Positions 34,999 through 45,153 of a stretch of 64,000 bases of DNA are shown in pieces. The notes under the pieces were generated by a model. It worked only from the letters and a program-made list of their open reading frames with translations. It made no database searches and was not told the origin of the DNA. Numbering within the stretch: the first letter of the stretch is position 1; every line of letters begins with the position of its first letter. Position numbers and translations under genes: made by a program. The DNA is from Lachnospiraceae bacterium (GTDB taxonomy: Bacteria; Bacillota; Clostridia; Lachnospirales; Lachnospiraceae). The stretch covers positions 1 to 64,000 of the forward strand of contig SVFK01000011.1 in NCBI GenBank assembly GCA_015056915.1, read 5' to 3'.

Positions 34999-35937
34999 TT
35001 ATAAAAACTCTTTAACAGACTTGTAAACGCCCTCAGCATCCAGACCGTATTTCTGAACCAGAGCAGCTGCAGAACCGGACTCGCCGAAGATATCCTGCAT
35101 ACCGATTTTCTTTACAGGTACAGGATTGTTTGCGCACAGGCAATCACATACCGCACTGCCCAGACCACCGATAACGGAATGCTCTTCTACAGTAACTACC
35201 TTGCCGGTCTTCTTAGCACTGTTCAGAATAATCTCTTCATCTAAAGGCTTAATGGTACAGATATTGATAACCTCTGCACTAATGCCGTCTGCTGCCAGCT
35301 TCTCAGCTGCGCCAATAGCAGAATCAACACAGATACCGGTAGCAACGATAGTCACATCAGTACCTTCCTTTACAACAGTACCCTTACCAATCTCAAACTT
35401 GTAATCAGGATTGTCATTGATTACAGGCACTGCTGCACGACCGAAACGGATATATACAGGACCTTCATGCTCTAAAGCTGCACGTACTGCTGCTTTGGCT
35501 TCTACATCATCAGAAGGACACATAACTACCATACCGGGAATCGTTCTCATCAACGCGATATCCTCGTTACACTGATGAGATGCACCATCTTCACCTACGG
35601 TGATACCTGCATGGGTCGCACCAATTTTTACATTCAGATGAGGATAACCAACAGAGTTACGAACCTGCTCAAATGCACGTCCTGCTGCGAACATAGCAAA
35701 GGAGCTTACAAAAGGAATCTTTCCAACCAAGGAAAGTCCTGCTGCCACGCCCATCATGTTACACTCTGCAATACCACAGTCAATGTGACGATCGGGATAT
35801 GCTTTCTTGAAAATGCCGGTCTTAGTAGCTGCAGCAAGGTCAGCATCCAGAACTACTAAATCGGGAAACTCCTCAGCCAGCTCCTTTAAGGCATTGCCGT
35901 AGCTTTCACGGGTTGCGATTTTCTTTACATCTGCCAT
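34999..35937 (-). CDS. Transketolase, C-terminal subunit
   Basis: 312 residues carrying the pyrimidine-binding (residues ~1-170) and C-terminal transketolase domains. Glu for ThDP activation in DCGIAECNMMGVAAG; GEDGASHQCNEDIALMR and YIRFGR are typical. Needs the N-terminal subunit encoded just upstream; the two genes overlap by one base (TAATG). Moves two-carbon units in the non-oxidative pentose phosphate pathway. Split transketolase is common in clostridia and archaea. Confidence 0.94.
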   Translation of the reverse strand: MADVKKIATRESYGNALKELAEEFPDLVVLDADLAAATKTGIFKKAYPDRHIDCGIAECNMMGVAAGLSLVGKIPFVSSFAMFAAGRAFEQVRNSVGYPHLNVKIGATHAGITVGEDGASHQCNEDIALMRTIPGMVVMCPSDDVEAKAAVRAALEHEGPVYIRFGRAAVPVINDNPDYKFEIGKGTVVKEGTDVTIVATGICVDSAIGAAEKLAADGISAEVINICTIKPLDEEIILNSAKKTGKVVTVEEHSVIGGLGSAVCDCLCANNPVPVKKIGMQDIFGESGSAAALVQKYGLDAEGVYKSVKEFL

Positions 35938-36779
35938 TATGCTTCACCTGCTTTCTCTAATTCTTTTTCGATTTTATCTAAGTCTGCCATAGCAACTGCA
36001 TACTGCTCATCATTAGGAGCTGTACCGTGCCAATCAGCGTTGTTTTCCATGAAGGATACGCCCTTACCCTTTACACTGTGAAGAATAATACAGGTAGGCA
36101 TTCCCTTAGTCTCTCTTGCTTCCTTGAAGGCTGCACGAAGAGCATCAAAGTCATGTGCATCCACATTGATCACATGGAAATTGAAGGCTTCAAATTTCTT
36201 ATCGATGGGATAAGGAGAACATACATCCTCAATACGTCCATCAATCTGTAAGCCGTTGTTATCAACGATAACACAGAGATTGTCAAGCTTGCGATGGCCG
36301 GCAAACATAGATGCCTCCCATACCTGACCTTCCTGAATCTCACCGTCACCCAACAGGGTATATACACGGAAATCTTTATTGTTCAGCTTTGCACCAAGTG
36401 CCATACCTACAGCTGCGGAAATACCCTGACCCAGAGAGCCGGATGCCATGTCCACACCGGGAATATGTATACAAGGATGACCCTGCAGATAAGAACCAAG
36501 CTTTCTTAAGGTCTTCAAATCCTCAACAGGGAAATATCCTCTGTTTGCCAAAGTAGAATAAAGTCCGGGTGCTGTATGTCCCTTAGATAATACAAATCTG
36601 TCTCTGTTCTCCATATCAGGATTTGCAGGGTCGATATTCATTTCCTCAAAATACAGAAATGTGTACGCATCTGCCGCTGAAAGGGAACCACCGGGATGGC
36701 CGGCCTTTGCACTGTGCACTGCGGTCACGATGCCCTTACGAACATCATTCGCGCGTTTTTGCAGCTCTAAATTGTTCAT
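35937..36779 (-). CDS. Transketolase, N-terminal subunit
   Basis: 280 residues from the ATG at 36779, preceded by GGAGGAG; a Met four codons upstream lies within that SD. ThDP pyrophosphate-binding domain: GHPGGSLSAADAY, SKGHTAPGLYS and the GDG...N motif (GDGEIQEGQVWE ... VDNNGLQ). Partner of the C-terminal subunit downstream. It lies 133 bp after araD, so probably handles xylulose 5-phosphate from arabinose. Confidence 0.95.
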   Translation of the reverse strand: MNNLELQKRANDVRKGIVTAVHSAKAGHPGGSLSAADAYTFLYFEEMNIDPANPDMENRDRFVLSKGHTAPGLYSTLANRGYFPVEDLKTLRKLGSYLQGHPCIHIPGVDMASGSLGQGISAAVGMALGAKLNNKDFRVYTLLGDGEIQEGQVWEASMFAGHRKLDNLCVIVDNNGLQIDGRIEDVCSPYPIDKKFEAFNFHVINVDAHDFDALRAAFKEARETKGMPTCIILHSVKGKGVSFMENNADWHGTAPNDEQYAVAMADLDKIEKELEKAGEA

Positions 36780-36912
36780 CGTCTCCTCCATTCCGCCGTA
36801 TCATATACGGCTGTCACTTTCGTCTTCTGACATTTATACTAGCATAGTTATCACATTACGTCCAGTGACGCAATATTAGAATTTGCTTCAAAAAATGCTG
36901 TTTATTTGGGCA

Positions 36913-37614
36913 TTATTCCTCCGCCTGTCCATAATATGCATTGGCTCCGTGCTTACGATAGTAGTGCTTATCCTGAAGCTCCTGAGGTGCAGGCTGCACG
37001 CGTGCTTCAATGGTTTCTGCGCGATATGCCATCTTAGCAACTTCTTCCAATACTACCGCATTATGTACGGCATCCTTAGCATCCTTACCCCATGCAAAAG
37101 GACCATGATTCTTGCACAATACTGCAGGCACTGCCATAGGGTCTTTGTTCAGACGTTTGAATTCGTTTACGATCAAATGACCTGTATTCTCTTCATAAGC
37201 CTCTGCAATCTCTTCAGCAGTCAGACAACGCAGACAGGGAACTGCACCATAAATGTAATCTGCATGAGTGGTTCCGTAGCAGGGGATATCACGACCTGCC
37301 TGTGCCCAGCTGGTTGCATAAGAGGAATGTGTATGAACAACACCGCCCACCTCAGGAAATGCCTTATAAATTTCCAGATGTGTAGCAGTATCGGAGGAGG
37401 GATTGTACCTTCCCTCTACCTTGTTGCCGTTCAGGTCCATTACTACCATATCCTCAGGTTTCAGCTTGTCATACTCCACACCGCTGGGTTTGATTACAAA
37501 CAAACCACTTTCTCTATCAATGGCACTAACATTACCCCAAGTAAAGGTTACCAGACCATACTTAGGTAAATCCATGTTAGCTTCATATACTTTTTGCTTT
37601 AATTCTTCTAACAT
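36913..37614 (-). CDS. araD: L-ribulose-5-phosphate 4-epimerase
   Basis: 233 residues. Class II aldolase/epimerase fold. Converts L-ribulose 5-phosphate to D-xylulose 5-phosphate. Zinc-ligand motif [10 protein letters not shown] and the later His, [10 protein letters not shown] (substrate loop) and HGPFAWG are all present. SD AGGAG before the ATG. Third step enzyme in the ara operon, 33 bp after araB. Confidence 0.96.
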   Translation of the reverse strand: MLEELKQKVYEANMDLPKYGLVTFTWGNVSAIDRESGLFVIKPSGVEYDKLKPEDMVVMDLNGNKVEGRYNPSSDTATHLEIYKAFPEVGGVVHTHSSYATSWAQAGRDIPCYGTTHADYIYGAVPCLRCLTAEEIAEAYEENTGHLIVNEFKRLNKDPMAVPAVLCKNHGPFAWGKDAKDAVHNAVVLEEVAKMAYRAETIEARVQPAPQELQDKHYYRKHGANAYYGQAEE

Positions 37615-37647
37615 ATTGACTCCTTTCTTACAGGGAATTGGATAATG

Positions 37648-39246
37648 CTATCTCAAGCCTTCCACTGCAGCCTTTTCAGCAGGTAATGTACTCTTATACT
37701 TCTCAATAAATGCATCGAATCCGGTAACATCCTCTGCCTTAGGAGCAATAGTGGTTCCGGTCTGACCTGCAAATATCTTGTTATTCAGATAATCAGGCAG
37801 GGTCTCGTTCTCAGCCTTCTCAGCCATAAATGCTGCAAGAACTGCCATACCCCATGCACCGCCCTCACTTGCGGTATCCATAACGGTAACAGGAGCGTTC
37901 ATAGCAGCTGCCATTAACTGCTGTCCTACCACGGGAGTCTTGAACAAACCACCATGTCCCATCAGGGAATCTACCTTTACATTTTCTTCCTTCAACAAAA
38001 TATCATTACCAATCTTCAAAGCAGCCATTGCACTGTAAAGGTGGCTTCTCATGAAGTTTGCCAAGGTAAACTTTGCATTGGGAGTACGAACAAACATAGG
38101 TCTTCCTTCATTCAAGCCGGTTACAGGCTCTCCAGAGAAGTAATTGTAAGCCATCAATCCGCCACAATCGGTATCGGAAGTAAGTGCCTCTCTGTAAAGA
38201 TTGCCGTACAAATCATTCTTATCAATCTTCATGCCGAATTTGTCAGCAAACTGATCAAACAGGTTCACCCATGCATTTAAATCAGAGGTACAGTTGTTGC
38301 AATGTACCATTGCTACAGGCATACCGTCAGGAGTGGTAACCATATCAATCTCCTCATGTACCTTGGACAATGCCTTCTCGGTAACAACCATGGAGAAAAT
38401 AGAAGTACCCGCAGAAATATTACCGGTGCGAACCTTTACACTGTTGGTCGCTACCATACCGGTACCTGCATCACCTTCGGGAGGACACATAGGAATACCT
38501 GCCTGAAGATTGCCGCTGGGATCTAACAGCTTAGCACCTTCTGCAGTAAGCACACCTGCGTTTTCACCTGCAACCAATACCTTGGGAATAATATCTCTAA
38601 TCTTCCAAGGGAATGCCTTGTCTGCTATCAATTCATCAAACTGATCCAGCATCTTAGCATCATAATCAAGAGCTTCGGAATCAATAGGGAACATACCGGA
38701 TGCCTCGCCGATACCAAGCACCTTCTCCCCACTCAGCTTCCAATGAATAAATCCTGCAAGAGTAGTAAAGAAAGTAATCTCCTTTACATGTTCCTCTTTG
38801 CTCAGAATTGCCTGATATAAATGAGCAATACTCCATCTCTGAGGAATGTTGAAATTAAATACAGGAGTCAGCTCCTTACAAGCCTCCTCAGTCATGGTGT
38901 TGCGCCAGGTACGGAAGGGTACCAGCAACTCATCATTTTTACCAAATGCCATATAACCGTGCATCATACCACTGAAACCGATAGAACCGATTGTGTTCAG
39001 TGTTACACCGTATTTGGTCTTTACATCCTCTGCAAGGCTTGCATAACAGCCCTGTAATCCGTTCCAGATGTCATCCAGACTATAAGTCCATACATTATTT
39101 TCAAGGCGGTTTTCCCAGTCATGGGTACCCATTGCGATGGGTGCGTAACTCTCATCTACCAGCACTGCTTTGATTCTGGTAGAACCAAATTCAATACCCA
39201 GAGCAGTCTTGCCCGCCATAATTGCCGCTTTAATCGCTTCGCTCAT
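37648..39246 (-). CDS. araB: Ribulokinase, FGGY family
   Basis: 532 residues. Phosphorylates L-ribulose using ATP. The N-terminus [18 protein letters not shown] is the phosphate-1 loop, and [20 protein letters not shown] resembles the FGGY signature 2 region. The sequence is the diverged clostridial type rather than the E. coli AraB type, so the substrate call rests largely on its place between araA and araD. A hairpin element at 39291-39372 lies between araA and this gene. Confidence 0.85.
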   Translation of the reverse strand: MSEAIKAAIMAGKTALGIEFGSTRIKAVLVDESYAPIAMGTHDWENRLENNVWTYSLDDIWNGLQGCYASLAEDVKTKYGVTLNTIGSIGFSGMMHGYMAFGKNDELLVPFRTWRNTMTEEACKELTPVFNFNIPQRWSIAHLYQAILSKEEHVKEITFFTTLAGFIHWKLSGEKVLGIGEASGMFPIDSEALDYDAKMLDQFDELIADKAFPWKIRDIIPKVLVAGENAGVLTAEGAKLLDPSGNLQAGIPMCPPEGDAGTGMVATNSVKVRTGNISAGTSIFSMVVTEKALSKVHEEIDMVTTPDGMPVAMVHCNNCTSDLNAWVNLFDQFADKFGMKIDKNDLYGNLYREALTSDTDCGGLMAYNYFSGEPVTGLNEGRPMFVRTPNAKFTLANFMRSHLYSAMAALKIGNDILLKEENVKVDSLMGHGGLFKTPVVGQQLMAAAMNAPVTVMDTASEGGAWGMAVLAAFMAEKAENETLPDYLNNKIFAGQTGTTIAPKAEDVTGFDAFIEKYKSTLPAEKAAVEGLR

Positions 39247-39290
39247 GATAAACCTCCGTTTTGTATTATTTGTACTATATATTTTTTATT

Positions 39291-39372
39291 CCGGGCTTGC
39301 CCCCCCTAAATATAATTTTCTGAACGTTACGAAGGACTTTAGAAAATTATATTTAGGGGGACAAGCCCCCGG
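39291..39372. repeat. 82-bp hairpin element between araA and araB
   Basis: CCGGGCTTG...AATTTTCT (39291-39321) pairs with AGAAAATTATATTTAGGGGG and onward (39341-39372) over about 31 bp with one bulge. It starts 6 bp after the araA stop codon. No T-run follows, so it is more likely an mRNA-stabilising or processing hairpin than a terminator. Confidence 0.85.
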
Positions 39373-39377
39373 ATAAA

Positions 39378-40874
39378 TTATCTATAGTAAACAGAATTCC
39401 ACTTCAGCTGGTTCTTGAAGTCGCGGATATTGGTGTTGTTGTCGATTACTACGCTTTCAATACCCATAGCATCTGCCCAGTCAACCATCTGCTGTACAGT
39501 CAGGTCATAGGAGAATGCGGTATGGTGTGCACCACCTGCAAGAATCCATGCCTGTGCGCCAATCTCAAGGTTAGGCTGAGGAGTCCAGAATGCGGTAGCA
39601 ACAGGAAGCTTAGGCATAGGCTTCTCGCATTTCTTACAATCTACTGCGTTGATAATCAGACGGAAACGGTTACCCATATCAATCAGGGAAGCTGCAACAC
39701 CAGAGCCGGTCTTGGAGGTAAATACCAGACGAGCGGGATCTTCGCGGTTACCCATGGACAGAGGATTAACCTTAATACCGATAGGACCTTCGGAAATAGT
39801 AGGACAAACCTCAAGCATGTGTGCCTGCAGGATACCCTCTTTGCCGGGTACAAAGTTGTAGGTGTAGTCCTCCATAAAGGAAGTACCCTTTGCATCCTTC
39901 ATTCCCTCGGTCATAATCTTCATCAGACGTACCATAGCAGCGGTCTTCCAGTCACCTTCGCCACCGAAGCCGTAGCCCTTCTCCATCAATCTCTGGATTG
40001 CCAGACCGGGAAGCTGCTTTAAGCCACCAAGCATACCGAAGTGAGTAACGATTGCATGATAATCGCCATCCTCTAAGAATTTCTCAAGACCGATTTCAAT
40101 CTGAGCCTGAACAGCTACGTGTCTCTTGAATTCTTCGGGATCTCTTCCCTCTAATAAAATATCGTACTTGCTGTAATACTCGTCAACCAAAGCATTGGTA
40201 TCTGCTTCAGAAACTGCATTTACATACTCTACAGCATCATTTACATTGAAATGGTCGATTTCCCAACCAAACTTAACCTGAGCTTCTACCTTGTCACCTT
40301 CGGTAACTGCTACGTTGTTCATGTTGTCACCGATACGGCAAACACGGATGTGAGAGGATTCCATAACGCCTACTGCGGTACGCATCCAACCTGCAAGCTC
40401 GCATGCAACGTTTTCATTTGCCCAGTGACCTACGATAATCTTACGCTCAATACCCATACGAGTTACGATATGACCGTACTCTCTGTCACCATGAGCAGAC
40501 TGGTTCTCATTCATGAAATCCATATCGATGGTGTCATAAGGAATTTCCTCATTAAACTGGGTATGTAAGTGGCACAAAGGTTTGTGATACTCCTGCAGAC
40601 CGATAATCCACATCTTTGCAGGGGAGAAGGTGTGCATCCAAGTGATAACACCTGCACAGTTCTCATCATTGTTTGCCTCGTTAAAGGTACGACGAATGGA
40701 TGCCTGATCAATCAGGGTAGGCTTCCACACCAGCTCGTAAGGAAGCTTGCCGGAAGCGTTTAAGCCTTCCACCATCTTCTGAGAATGCTCTGCTACCTTG
40801 CGCAGACACTCGTCACCGTACAGGTCCTGAGAACCGGTACAAAACCAAAACTGATACTTCTTCATTGCTTTCAT
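39378..40874 (-). CDS. araA: L-arabinose isomerase
   Basis: 498 residues, normal length. Converts L-arabinose to L-ribulose; Mn2+-dependent. Conserved parts include QFWFCTGSQDLYG at the N-terminus, ITWMHTFSPAKMWI, and the metal region GGEGDWKTAAMVRLMK with catalytic Glu, plus GAHHTAFSYDL near the end. GGAGG nine bases before the first ATG supports this start. First catabolic gene after araR. Confidence 0.97.
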   Translation of the reverse strand: MKAMKKYQFWFCTGSQDLYGDECLRKVAEHSQKMVEGLNASGKLPYELVWKPTLIDQASIRRTFNEANNDENCAGVITWMHTFSPAKMWIIGLQEYHKPLCHLHTQFNEEIPYDTIDMDFMNENQSAHGDREYGHIVTRMGIERKIIVGHWANENVACELAGWMRTAVGVMESSHIRVCRIGDNMNNVAVTEGDKVEAQVKFGWEIDHFNVNDAVEYVNAVSEADTNALVDEYYSKYDILLEGRDPEEFKRHVAVQAQIEIGLEKFLEDGDYHAIVTHFGMLGGLKQLPGLAIQRLMEKGYGFGGEGDWKTAAMVRLMKIMTEGMKDAKGTSFMEDYTYNFVPGKEGILQAHMLEVCPTISEGPIGIKVNPLSMGNREDPARLVFTSKTGSGVAASLIDMGNRFRLIINAVDCKKCEKPMPKLPVATAFWTPQPNLEIGAQAWILAGGAHHTAFSYDLTVQQMVDWADAMGIESVVIDNNTNIRDFKNQLKWNSVYYR

Positions 40875-40905
40875 TGTAAAATCCTCCTATGATTTTTATT
40901 TATAG

Positions 40906-42000
40906 TTAAATATTTTTATTGATAACATTTTTTACGGATTCCCGTTCCATCACTCTGGTATCAAACTCAAAGGTGGCATTATTCTTCCTGCCGGCAATCA
41001 ACTGTAACAATACCTCCGCCGCCTTCGCTCCCAATTCCTCCTTGGGATGCGTCAGTGAGGTAATCGGCACTTCACTGTGTCTTGCCAAATCCGAATCGTC
41101 AATACTGATAATCGACACATCCTCCGGCACCTTTATACCATTTTGCATCAGAATACGAACCAACTGAAAGGCAATCTGATCATTATAACACAATAAAGCT
41201 GTACAGCCTTCCAACCTGTTCAGAATCTTATCTGTACAATAGGCCAGCTGCTTGGACTCATCCGTATCAATCCATACCATGCGGGAATCGGTTACAGGAT
41301 AGCCTGCAGCTTCCATGGCACTCAAATAACCCAGATACCTTTGCCTGCCCTGACCATCGTCCAGTTTTAAGATAGCACCAATGTCGCGATGTCCGTTTTG
41401 AATCAAATAATTGACCGCCTTCTTCGCAACCGACACATCATTCAGGGACACATGCGGCACATCTAATTCCGGATAATATGTATTGATAAAAAGCACTGGC
41501 AGCTTTTTGGCAATCAGCTTGCGGTACAAATGTATATTGGGGTTGGGCAATCCGCTCTTGGTGCCCTCTACAATCACACCTGCCACATCATTGCGGGCGA
41601 GCAAATCCTCTAAAATACTTTTCTCCTTCTCCAATGTATTATTGGTGAAGGATATCTGCACGGAATAACCGCTTTCTGACAAGACCTTCTCAATTCCATG
41701 AATCGTTTTAGGGAAAATATAGCTCTCCACATAAGTGGTAATCACCGCAATATTGTTCTTCTGCTCCGGATTCTCCTGGGGATAATAATTCAGATAAGTG
41801 CCGCTGCCCTTTACACGACACACAACACCATCCTCCTCCAACACACCGATAGCCTTACGAACGGTTTGCCTGCTGATATGAAACTGCTCAGCCAATTCAT
41901 TCTCGGAGGGTAGCTTATCGCCGGGGCGCAGAGCTTTTGCTACAATCTGCTCATTTATGCAATTAATCAGTGCCTGATACTTCGTCTGCGCTTCCTGCAT
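40906..42000 (-). CDS. araR: GntR/LacI-hybrid arabinose repressor
   Basis: 364 residues. N-terminal GntR-type winged helix (about 10-70: LPSENELAEQFHISRQTVRKA), then a LacI/PBP-type sugar-binding domain (about 80-360). This hybrid layout is that of AraR. It heads the araR-araA-araB-araD run, 31 bp before araA, so it probably represses its own operon and responds to arabinose. Promoter and a palindrome lie directly upstream. Confidence 0.92.
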   Translation of the reverse strand: MQEAQTKYQALINCINEQIVAKALRPGDKLPSENELAEQFHISRQTVRKAIGVLEEDGVVCRVKGSGTYLNYYPQENPEQKNNIAVITTYVESYIFPKTIHGIEKVLSESGYSVQISFTNNTLEKEKSILEDLLARNDVAGVIVEGTKSGLPNPNIHLYRKLIAKKLPVLFINTYYPELDVPHVSLNDVSVAKKAVNYLIQNGHRDIGAILKLDDGQGRQRYLGYLSAMEAAGYPVTDSRMVWIDTDESKQLAYCTDKILNRLEGCTALLCYNDQIAFQLVRILMQNGIKVPEDVSIISIDDSDLARHSEVPITSLTHPKEELGAKAAEVLLQLIAGRKNNATFEFDTRVMERESVKNVINKNI

Positions 42001-42097
42001 AGTGCTACTGCCGCCTTTCTATCACCTGCAAGCATTAAAACACAGGCAAAAATTTACATATAAGGGCAAGTGTTCATACTTTAGTCCTATATTATTC

Positions 42098-42126
42098 AGT
42101 ATATTGAAGTTGTATTCAAAAGTCAA
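42098..42126 (-). promoter_or_regulatory. Promoter of the ara operon
   Basis: Minus strand TTGACT (42126-42121), exactly 17-bp spacer, TATACT (42103-42098), about 100 bp ahead of araR. The spacer holds TTGAATACAACTTCAA, an imperfect palindrome a repressor could use. The rest of the 307-bp divergent gap shows no other gene. Confidence 0.75.
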
Positions 42127-42163
42127 GATATATACCGCAAAATCTACATACAAATATCCAAAC

Positions 42164-42178
42164 TTGTATTGTGTACAA
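42164..42178. promoter_or_regulatory. Candidate AraR operator
   Basis: TTGTATTGTGTACAA has arms TTGTA and TACAA, recalling the B. subtilis AraR consensus ATTTGTACGTACAAAT. It lies 38 bp upstream of the -35 of the ara promoter. Confidence 0.45.
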
Positions 42179-42307
42179 CTTAGCCTTACCTCCGCAAACA
42201 ATGCCCGTCATTGTAAGCGACAGAACCTCTGGACCTCTAGCATCATATTCCCTGCATCTTACGCATATACTAAGGTGACACAAATATCTGATAAAGAGAG
42301 ATTTCCA

Positions 42308-44179
42308 TTGAAAAAACGACCAGCTTTATCTTTAAAACAAATATTATTTGCATGCACCTTTTTGGCAGCCTTTGCCGGAATCACGCTGTTTCTATTTCTT
42401 TACCATCGCGACGAGAAGCTATTTGCAAATATCACGTCCCAGATTTTTGCAACAGATATGAAAAGCAGCACACTGAACATGCATTACAGTCTGGCTCATC
42501 CTTCTGATTTTGGTATTTATGATTATGAAGTCCTCCTTCCGGGATATAGCGCCGAGGCACAGTTATCCGGTCTGGCGGCTACAGAAAATATCCTTTCTCT
42601 TCTGGCGGATATCGACCAAAACAGATTGTCCGAGCAGGATGCCTATACATATCAGCTATTGACACGTTCCTTGGAAAATTCGTTGCAAAGAAATCGTTAT
42701 GCCTATTATGAGGAGCCTCTTGCACCCTCCTCCGGCATGCAGTCACAGCTTCCTATATTACTTGCGGAATACGCCTTCCGTACCAAACAGGATGTAGAAG
42801 ACTATTTGGCACTTTTGGATCAGACAGACGAGTACTTTGCTTCCCTGCTGATGTTCGAACAAGAAAAGGCTGCCGCCGGCCTGTTAATGCCTGCCTCCTC
42901 TCTGAGAAAAGTCATAGAACAATGTGACACTATTGTCAGCAAAGAGGAACTGGCATCAGGAAACCACTTTTTGCAGAGCACCTTTCAAGAGCGACTGCAA
43001 CCACTGATAAACAACGGAACAATAACGAGGGAGAAGGCAGCTGCTTACACCTCAGAAAATGAGCGCCTGCTTACCACAGTAATGCAACCTGCCTACGAAT
43101 CTCTAGCAGACGGATTATTTGTATTGGAGGACACCTCCATCCCCCTGACAGGCTTGGGTGCTAAGCCACACGGAATCGAATATTATCAGTATTTACTGAT
43201 TTCAGAAACGGGCTCGTATCGCTCTATCCCTGATATTCAGACACTGCTAACGACACGCTTTCAGGAGGAATATCAAGCGATTCGAACTATTGCCACACAG
43301 CATCCGGAGATACTCGAACTCTATTCCTCTGTAAAATCAGAAAATTTTCCCTATCAGGAAGCCGATGTGATGCTGGCTGATTTGCAAAGACGCATGCAAG
43401 GAGAATTTCCCGCTTTTCCCGATTCCTCGAGCCCTGCCCCCGGACATGGTGCCGAATTGGCATCCACATCACTGCCTGCCGTATCGGTAAAATCCGTTTC
43501 GCCCAGCTTGGAGCAGTACTGCTCCCCTGCCTTTTACTTGACAGCGCCCATTGACGATACTGACAATAATGTCATATATATAAATCAAAAAAATTCGCCC
43601 ACCGGGCTAGAGCTTTATACCACCCTTGCGCACGAAGGCTATCCGGGACATCTGTATCAGACTGTATACAGCAATCGTTCCTTCCTGCAAAATAGAGAAA
43701 ACAATGTCCGTCAGCTTCTGTGGTACGGTGGTTATCTGGAGGGTTGGGCATTATATGTAGAATTTCGTTCCTTTGACTATGCCGCTGACCTAATGCGGGA
43801 GCACGGGCATGAAACGCAAGCTCTTTGCGCAGAAATAGAAAAGCATAACCGCAGTCTGCAGCTATGCCTTTATTCTCTACTTGATATTATGATCCATTAT
43901 GAAAATGCATCCTATAGTGAAGTTGCAAATGTGCTGGAAAACTTTGGAATAACCAATTCCGCCTCAGCTACGGCTATCTACACCTATATCGCGGAGGAAC
44001 CCTGCAACTATTTAAAGTATTACTTGGGTTATCTGGAAATTCTGGAATTACAAAAGCTTGCCCGGAAAGAATGGGATACCAACTACACCGACTACGCTTT
44101 CCACAGCTTTTATCTGGATTGCGGTCCGTCGGATTTCACATCCCTGACAGAAAGACTGCAGCACACGGATGCCCCATGA
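42308..44179 (+). CDS. DUF885 family membrane-anchored putative metallopeptidase
   Basis: 623 residues from a TTG at 42308. The open frame continues 102 codons upstream through the ara promoter but has no coding character there and no internal Met, so a TTG start just before the Lys-rich n-region is preferred. One transmembrane helix at about 12-33 anchors it outside the cell. The DUF885 metal motif HEGYPGHLYQ is near residue 440, and the terminal helical region fits. The family is related to Zn-dependent peptidases; substrate unknown. Plus-strand single gene, divergent from araR. Confidence 0.88.
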   Translation: MKKRPALSLKQILFACTFLAAFAGITLFLFLYHRDEKLFANITSQIFATDMKSSTLNMHYSLAHPSDFGIYDYEVLLPGYSAEAQLSGLAATENILSLLADIDQNRLSEQDAYTYQLLTRSLENSLQRNRYAYYEEPLAPSSGMQSQLPILLAEYAFRTKQDVEDYLALLDQTDEYFASLLMFEQEKAAAGLLMPASSLRKVIEQCDTIVSKEELASGNHFLQSTFQERLQPLINNGTITREKAAAYTSENERLLTTVMQPAYESLADGLFVLEDTSIPLTGLGAKPHGIEYYQYLLISETGSYRSIPDIQTLLTTRFQEEYQAIRTIATQHPEILELYSSVKSENFPYQEADVMLADLQRRMQGEFPAFPDSSSPAPGHGAELASTSLPAVSVKSVSPSLEQYCSPAFYLTAPIDDTDNNVIYINQKNSPTGLELYTTLAHEGYPGHLYQTVYSNRSFLQNRENNVRQLLWYGGYLEGWALYVEFRSFDYAADLMREHGHETQALCAEIEKHNRSLQLCLYSLLDIMIHYENASYSEVANVLENFGITNSASATAIYTYIAEEPCNYLKYYLGYLEILELQKLARKEWDTNYTDYAFHSFYLDCGPSDFTSLTERLQHTDAP

Positions 44180-44196
44180 TTCAGAATCACCCACTC

Positions 44197-44655
44197 CTAT
44201 TGTGAGTCCTGCACCTTCTTACCTATCGTCCTGAAAAATTGATTAACATTGCGCAGTGCCTGCTCTAAAATAACCTGCTCCTCAATAGAGAGACCTTCCA
44301 CTACAGCATCAATCATCTCCTGATGAAATCGCTGGTGCTGCGCAAATGCACGTCTGCCCTTCTCCGTCAGAGAAATCAGCACCACTCGCCTGTCCTCCTC
44401 GCTGCGGATTCTTTCCACATAGCCTTTTTTTACCAGACCGTTTACGGAAATTGTCAGCGTGCCGGTGGTAACAGATAGTGACTTTGCCACAGTAGTCATG
44501 TTTTTCGGCTCGTGCTTATCTATAGCCTCTATGACATGCATGTCATTTACTGTCAATTCTTTATACTCGCCTGTCTTGATAGCCTTTTCTTCAATTGTGT
44601 TAATATCACGAAATAGCTTTACCAGCACTTCGTTTAAGGTTGAAGTAATATCCAC
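44197..44655 (-). CDS. MarR family regulator (possible FabT)
   Basis: 152 residues from a GTG at 44655 with GGAGG six bases upstream; an upstream TTG precedes the SD itself. Winged-helix MarR fold: LTVNDMHVIEAI, MTTVAKSLSVTTGTLTISVNGLVKKGYVER with wing SEEDRRVVLISLTEKG. Sequence flavour (the TTGTLT helix and 150-residue length) resembles FabT-like regulators usually found at the head of clostridial fab operons; the fab operon here lies 12 kb away and lacks one. Assignment to FabT is inference. Confidence 0.85.
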   Translation of the reverse strand: MDITSTLNEVLVKLFRDINTIEEKAIKTGEYKELTVNDMHVIEAIDKHEPKNMTTVAKSLSVTTGTLTISVNGLVKKGYVERIRSEEDRRVVLISLTEKGRRAFAQHQRFHQEMIDAVVEGLSIEEQVILEQALRNVNQFFRTIGKKVQDSQ

Positions 44656-44694
44656 GTTTTCCTCCGTATGGCACAAAAATATCGCATGAATGGT

Positions 44695-45147
44695 TTACTC
44701 CTCCATCATGCTCTCCAGATACCCTCTGTCCCATAATAAAATCTTTAGTTTCTTGGCCGCCTCCACAGCAGGTGTTGTAAAATATTGATTGGTCAGTACA
44801 GCGCCTACCATTCGGTCGTAATAATCCCTTCCGGCATACGCCTCCTGCACAGCTTTAACGCCCACAGGAGTACCATAGCATTTACACTGAATTGCATAGG
44901 TAACACCTTCCTTTTCTGCCAGAATATCAATACCATAGTCTCCGCTTCCCTTGGTAACCTCTACCTCCTGAAAGCCTCGCCTCCGAAGCAATTCCGCGCA
45001 GAAATATTCAAAATCATGCCCCTCCATCAAATCCAAATCACTTGGCATCCTTCGTTTGGCCCTTACAAGGCAACCAATACCGATACCGCCCAGGAGCAAC
45101 ACCACTGCTATTATCAATATTGTTACAATATACACATAATTATTCAT
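44695..45147 (-). CDS. Membrane-anchored Mrr-like restriction endonuclease domain protein
   Basis: 150 residues from the ATG at 45147. One N-terminal membrane helix (about 4-27) then a PD-(D/E)XK domain of the Mrr_cat type: MEGHDFEYFCAELLRRRGF, GDYGIDILAEKEG and IQCKCY give the D...QxK active site. Mrr-like domains cut modified DNA or act in DNA repair; small membrane-tethered forms in Firmicutes are uncharacterised. No methylase or other restriction gene is adjacent. A promoter -10 lies only 6 bp before the ATG, suggesting a leaderless mRNA. Confidence 0.85.
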   Translation of the reverse strand: MNNYVYIVTILIIAVVLLLGGIGIGCLVRAKRRMPSDLDLMEGHDFEYFCAELLRRRGFQEVEVTKGSGDYGIDILAEKEGVTYAIQCKCYGTPVGVKAVQEAYAGRDYYDRMVGAVLTNQYFTTPAVEAAKKLKILLWDRGYLESMMEE

Positions 45148-45153
45148 ACAGAT

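Noticed and set aside
36883..37569. 228-residue plus-strand ORF
   Set aside because: Fully antisense to araD, which is a well-supported gene; Cys/His-rich shadow composition.
42002..42307. 102-codon N-terminal extension of the DUF885 protein
   Set aside because: It runs through the divergent ara promoter and operator, has no coding flavour and no internal Met; a TTG directly ahead of the Lys-rich n-region and membrane helix fits better.
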